14,842 nucleotides of DNA from JBBDNV01 sp040877415 (GTDB lineage Bacteria; Planctomycetota; Planctomycetia; Pirellulales; PALSA-1355), in assembly GCA_040877415.1 (NCBI GenBank), contig JBBDNV010000149.1, positions 1 through 14,842 of the forward strand, given 5' to 3'. The translations under genes and the position numbers were made by a program. Below the pieces are notes generated by a model. The model made no database searches. It was not told the DNA's origin and saw only the letters and a program-made list of their open reading frames with translations. Below are positions 13,505-14,842 of this stretch, piece by piece (the first letter of the stretch is position 1; every line of letters starts with the position of its first letter).

Positions 13505-13520
13505 TCGCCTTGCAAGGCGA
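13505..13520 (+). other. 16-bp perfect palindrome in the predicted groEL leader
   Basis: TCGCCTTGCAAGGCGA is perfectly self-complementary. As RNA it can form a 6-bp hairpin with a UGCA tetraloop, 29 nt upstream of the AAGGAG ribosome-binding site. It could be a protein-binding operator or an RNA element that affects stability or translation. Confidence 0.5.
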
Positions 13521-13565
13521 CACCCCCCGCGAGCCCGAAACGCCCATAGAAGGAGAAATCGCAGC

Positions 13566-14842
13566 GTGGTAAAGCAGATGCTCTTTGACGATGAGGCACG
13601 CCAGGCGCTGGCCGCCGGAGTGAGTAAGTTGGCGCGTGCGGTGGGCAGCACGCTAGGTCCTCGCGGTCGCAACGCGGTGCTCGACAAAGGTTGGGGTTCG
13701 CCCAAGATTACCAAGGACGGCGTGACCGTGGCCGAAAACATCGAGCTCGACGATCCCTACGAGAACCTGGGGGCCCAATTGGTCAAGGAAGCCGCCAGCA
13801 AGACCAACGACGTGGCCGGCGACGGCACGACCACGGCCACCGTGCTGGCCGAAGCGATCTTTAAGGAAGGACTGAAAATGATCGCGGCCGGCGCCGATCC
13901 GATGGCATTGGCCCGCGGCATCGGCAAGGCGACCGAAGCGGTCAGCGAGGCGATCGCCAAAATGGCGACGCCGATCAACGAGAAAAACAAAAAGGAAATC
14001 ATGCAAGTGGCCACGATCGCCGGCAACTGCGACCCGACGATCGGCAACGTCCTGGCCGACGCGTTCTTGAAAGTCGGCAAGGACGGCGTGATCACGATCG
14101 AGGAAGGCCGGCAGGCCGAAACCACGGTCGAAGTGGTCGAAGGCATGCAGTTCGATCGCGGCTATCTCTCGCCGCACTTCGTGACCGATCAGGAAAATCA
14201 AACCGTCGAGCTGGAAAACGCGCTGATCCTGATCTACGAGGAGAAAATCTCCAATGCCAAGAATCTCGTGCCGATTCTCGAGGCCGTGAGCAAGGCGGGC
14301 AAACCGCTAGTGATCATTGCCGAGGACGTCGAGGGCGAGGCTCTGGCCACGCTCGTGGTCAACAAGTTGCGCGGCATCCTGAGCGTTTGCGCGGTCAAAG
14401 CTCCCGGCTACGGCGATCGCCGCAAGGCGATGCTCGGCGATCTGGCCATCCTCACCGCCGGCACCGCCATTTTCAAAGACCTGGGCATTTCGCTCGACGG
14501 CGTCAAGCTGTCCGACCTGGGCAAGGCCAAGAAAATTACCATCACGGCCGAAGAGACGACGATCGTGGGTGGGGCCGGCAAGAGAGAAGCCATCGACGGG
14601 CGGGCCGAGCAAATTCGCAAAGAGATCGAGGTAACCGACAGCGAATACGATCGCGAAAAGCTGCAGGAGCGGCTGGCCAAGCTCGCCGGCGGCGTGGCCC
14701 AGATCAACTGCGGGGCGGCGACTGAAACCGAGATGAAGGAACGCAAGTCGTTGCTGGAAGACGCCAAAAGCGCCACCCAGGCGGCCCTGCAGGAAGGCAT
14801 CGTGCCCGGCGGCGGCGTGGCGCTGATTCGCGCCGAATCCGC
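13566..14842 (+). CDS. groEL: 60-kDa chaperonin GroEL, 3' end outside the window
   Basis: The first 425 residues of a type I chaperonin subunit are present; the usual length is about 540. GroEL rings use ATP to fold proteins in the cytoplasm. The start is GTG 13566, ten nt after AAGGAG (13550-13555), and aligns with the normal GroEL N terminus. Visible landmarks are TLGPRGRN (29-36), KDGVTVA (50-56), the ATP loop GDGTTTATVLAEAI (85-98) with D86, the apical segment GMQFDRGYLSPHF, IAEDVEGEALATLVVNKLRG, KAPGYGDRR, the catalytic D399 (LLEDAKSAT) and GIVPGGGVALIR. In the apical substrate-binding site, SPHF has His where Escherichia coli GroEL has Tyr203. No groES lies upstream, so this may be one of several groEL paralogues. 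A sigma54 promoter precedes it. The key ATPase residues are intact, so the protein should be functional. Confidence 0.97.
   Translation, partial: MVKQMLFDDEARQALAAGVSKLARAVGSTLGPRGRNAVLDKGWGSPKITKDGVTVAENIELDDPYENLGAQLVKEAASKTNDVAGDGTTTATVLAEAIFKEGLKMIAAGADPMALARGIGKATEAVSEAIAKMATPINEKNKKEIMQVATIAGNCDPTIGNVLADAFLKVGKDGVITIEEGRQAETTVEVVEGMQFDRGYLSPHFVTDQENQTVELENALILIYEEKISNAKNLVPILEAVSKAGKPLVIIAEDVEGEALATLVVNKLRGILSVCAVKAPGYGDRRKAMLGDLAILTAGTAIFKDLGISLDGVKLSDLGKAKKITITAEETTIVGGAGKREAIDGRAEQIRKEIEVTDSEYDREKLQERLAKLAGGVAQINCGAATETEMKERKSLLEDAKSATQAALQEGIVPGGGVALIRAES

Larger units (their letters stand above)
12691..13565. other. long divergent intergenic region between PEP-CTERM gene and groEL
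   Basis: About 875 bp without a credible gene. Open frames on both strands lack ribosome-binding sites and recognisable composition. No groES frame and no CIRCE element (TTAGCACTC-N9-GAGTGCTAA) were found. The left part holds the 13-bp-phased repeats and an inverted repeat. The right part holds a palindrome (13357-13368), a consensus sigma54 promoter (13381-13397) and a palindrome in the predicted groEL leader (13505-13520). The stretch 12880-13340 shows nothing recognisable. Confidence 0.6.

Noticed and set aside
12961..13599. 212-codon open frame on the minus strand across the groEL promoter region
   Set aside because: It overlaps the groEL start, the sigma54 promoter and both palindromes. 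It has no ribosome-binding site, and its Arg/Pro/Ser-rich composition is typical of chance frames in G+C-rich DNA.

Overview
The window looks like chromosomal DNA of a planctomycete, probably of the Pirellulales/Gemmatales type. This is inferred from G+C-rich genes, loosely packed transcription units, two secreted proteins ending in PEP-CTERM sorting tails, a sulfatase with a CxPxR formylglycine site, a membrane-anchored Hanks-type kinase with a very large extracytoplasmic domain, a small monohaem cytochrome c of planctomycete style, and a GroEL gene without groES beside it. No mobile element, CRISPR array or rRNA is visible.

Layout. 1-55 (-) is the 5' part of tRNA-Val(UAC). 421-924 (+) is a small basic protein built from two related helix-turn-helix-like units, closed by a clear intrinsic terminator (964-996). 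998-2056 (+) is a polytopic membrane protein with histidines inside its helices. 2169-3113 (+) is a galactose-mutarotase/aldose-1-epimerase family protein. 3268-5058 (+) is an exported sulfatase with its own sigma70-like promoter. 5103-5522 (-) is an exported monohaem cytochrome c with a strong TTGACA-N17-TTTACT promoter. 5733-8489 (-) is a Ser/Thr kinase with one membrane segment and a roughly 400-residue outer domain that looks like a parallel beta-helix.

A 579-bp divergent region follows. Then come a PEP-CTERM protein (9069-9836, +) with a strong terminator (9865-9900), an M42 metallopeptidase (10039-11097, +) apparently cotranscribed with a GNAT acetyltransferase (11119-11631, +), and a second, unrelated PEP-CTERM protein on the minus strand (11755-12690). 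An 875-bp intergenic region leads to groEL (13566 to the window end, +, incomplete).

How the parts may work together. The epimerase and sulfatase fit the carbohydrate and sulfated-glycan metabolism typical of planctomycetes, but they have separate control signals. The PEP-CTERM proteins would need an exosortase encoded elsewhere. The window is not one dedicated system. The best leads for something new are the consensus-perfect sigma54 promoter in front of a solitary groEL, with two perfect palindromes around it; the kinase-plus-beta-helix receptor architecture; the tandem-duplicated DNA-binding-like protein; and a 13-bp-phased triple repeat in front of the second PEP-CTERM gene. All functional statements rest on reading motifs by eye; no database search was run.
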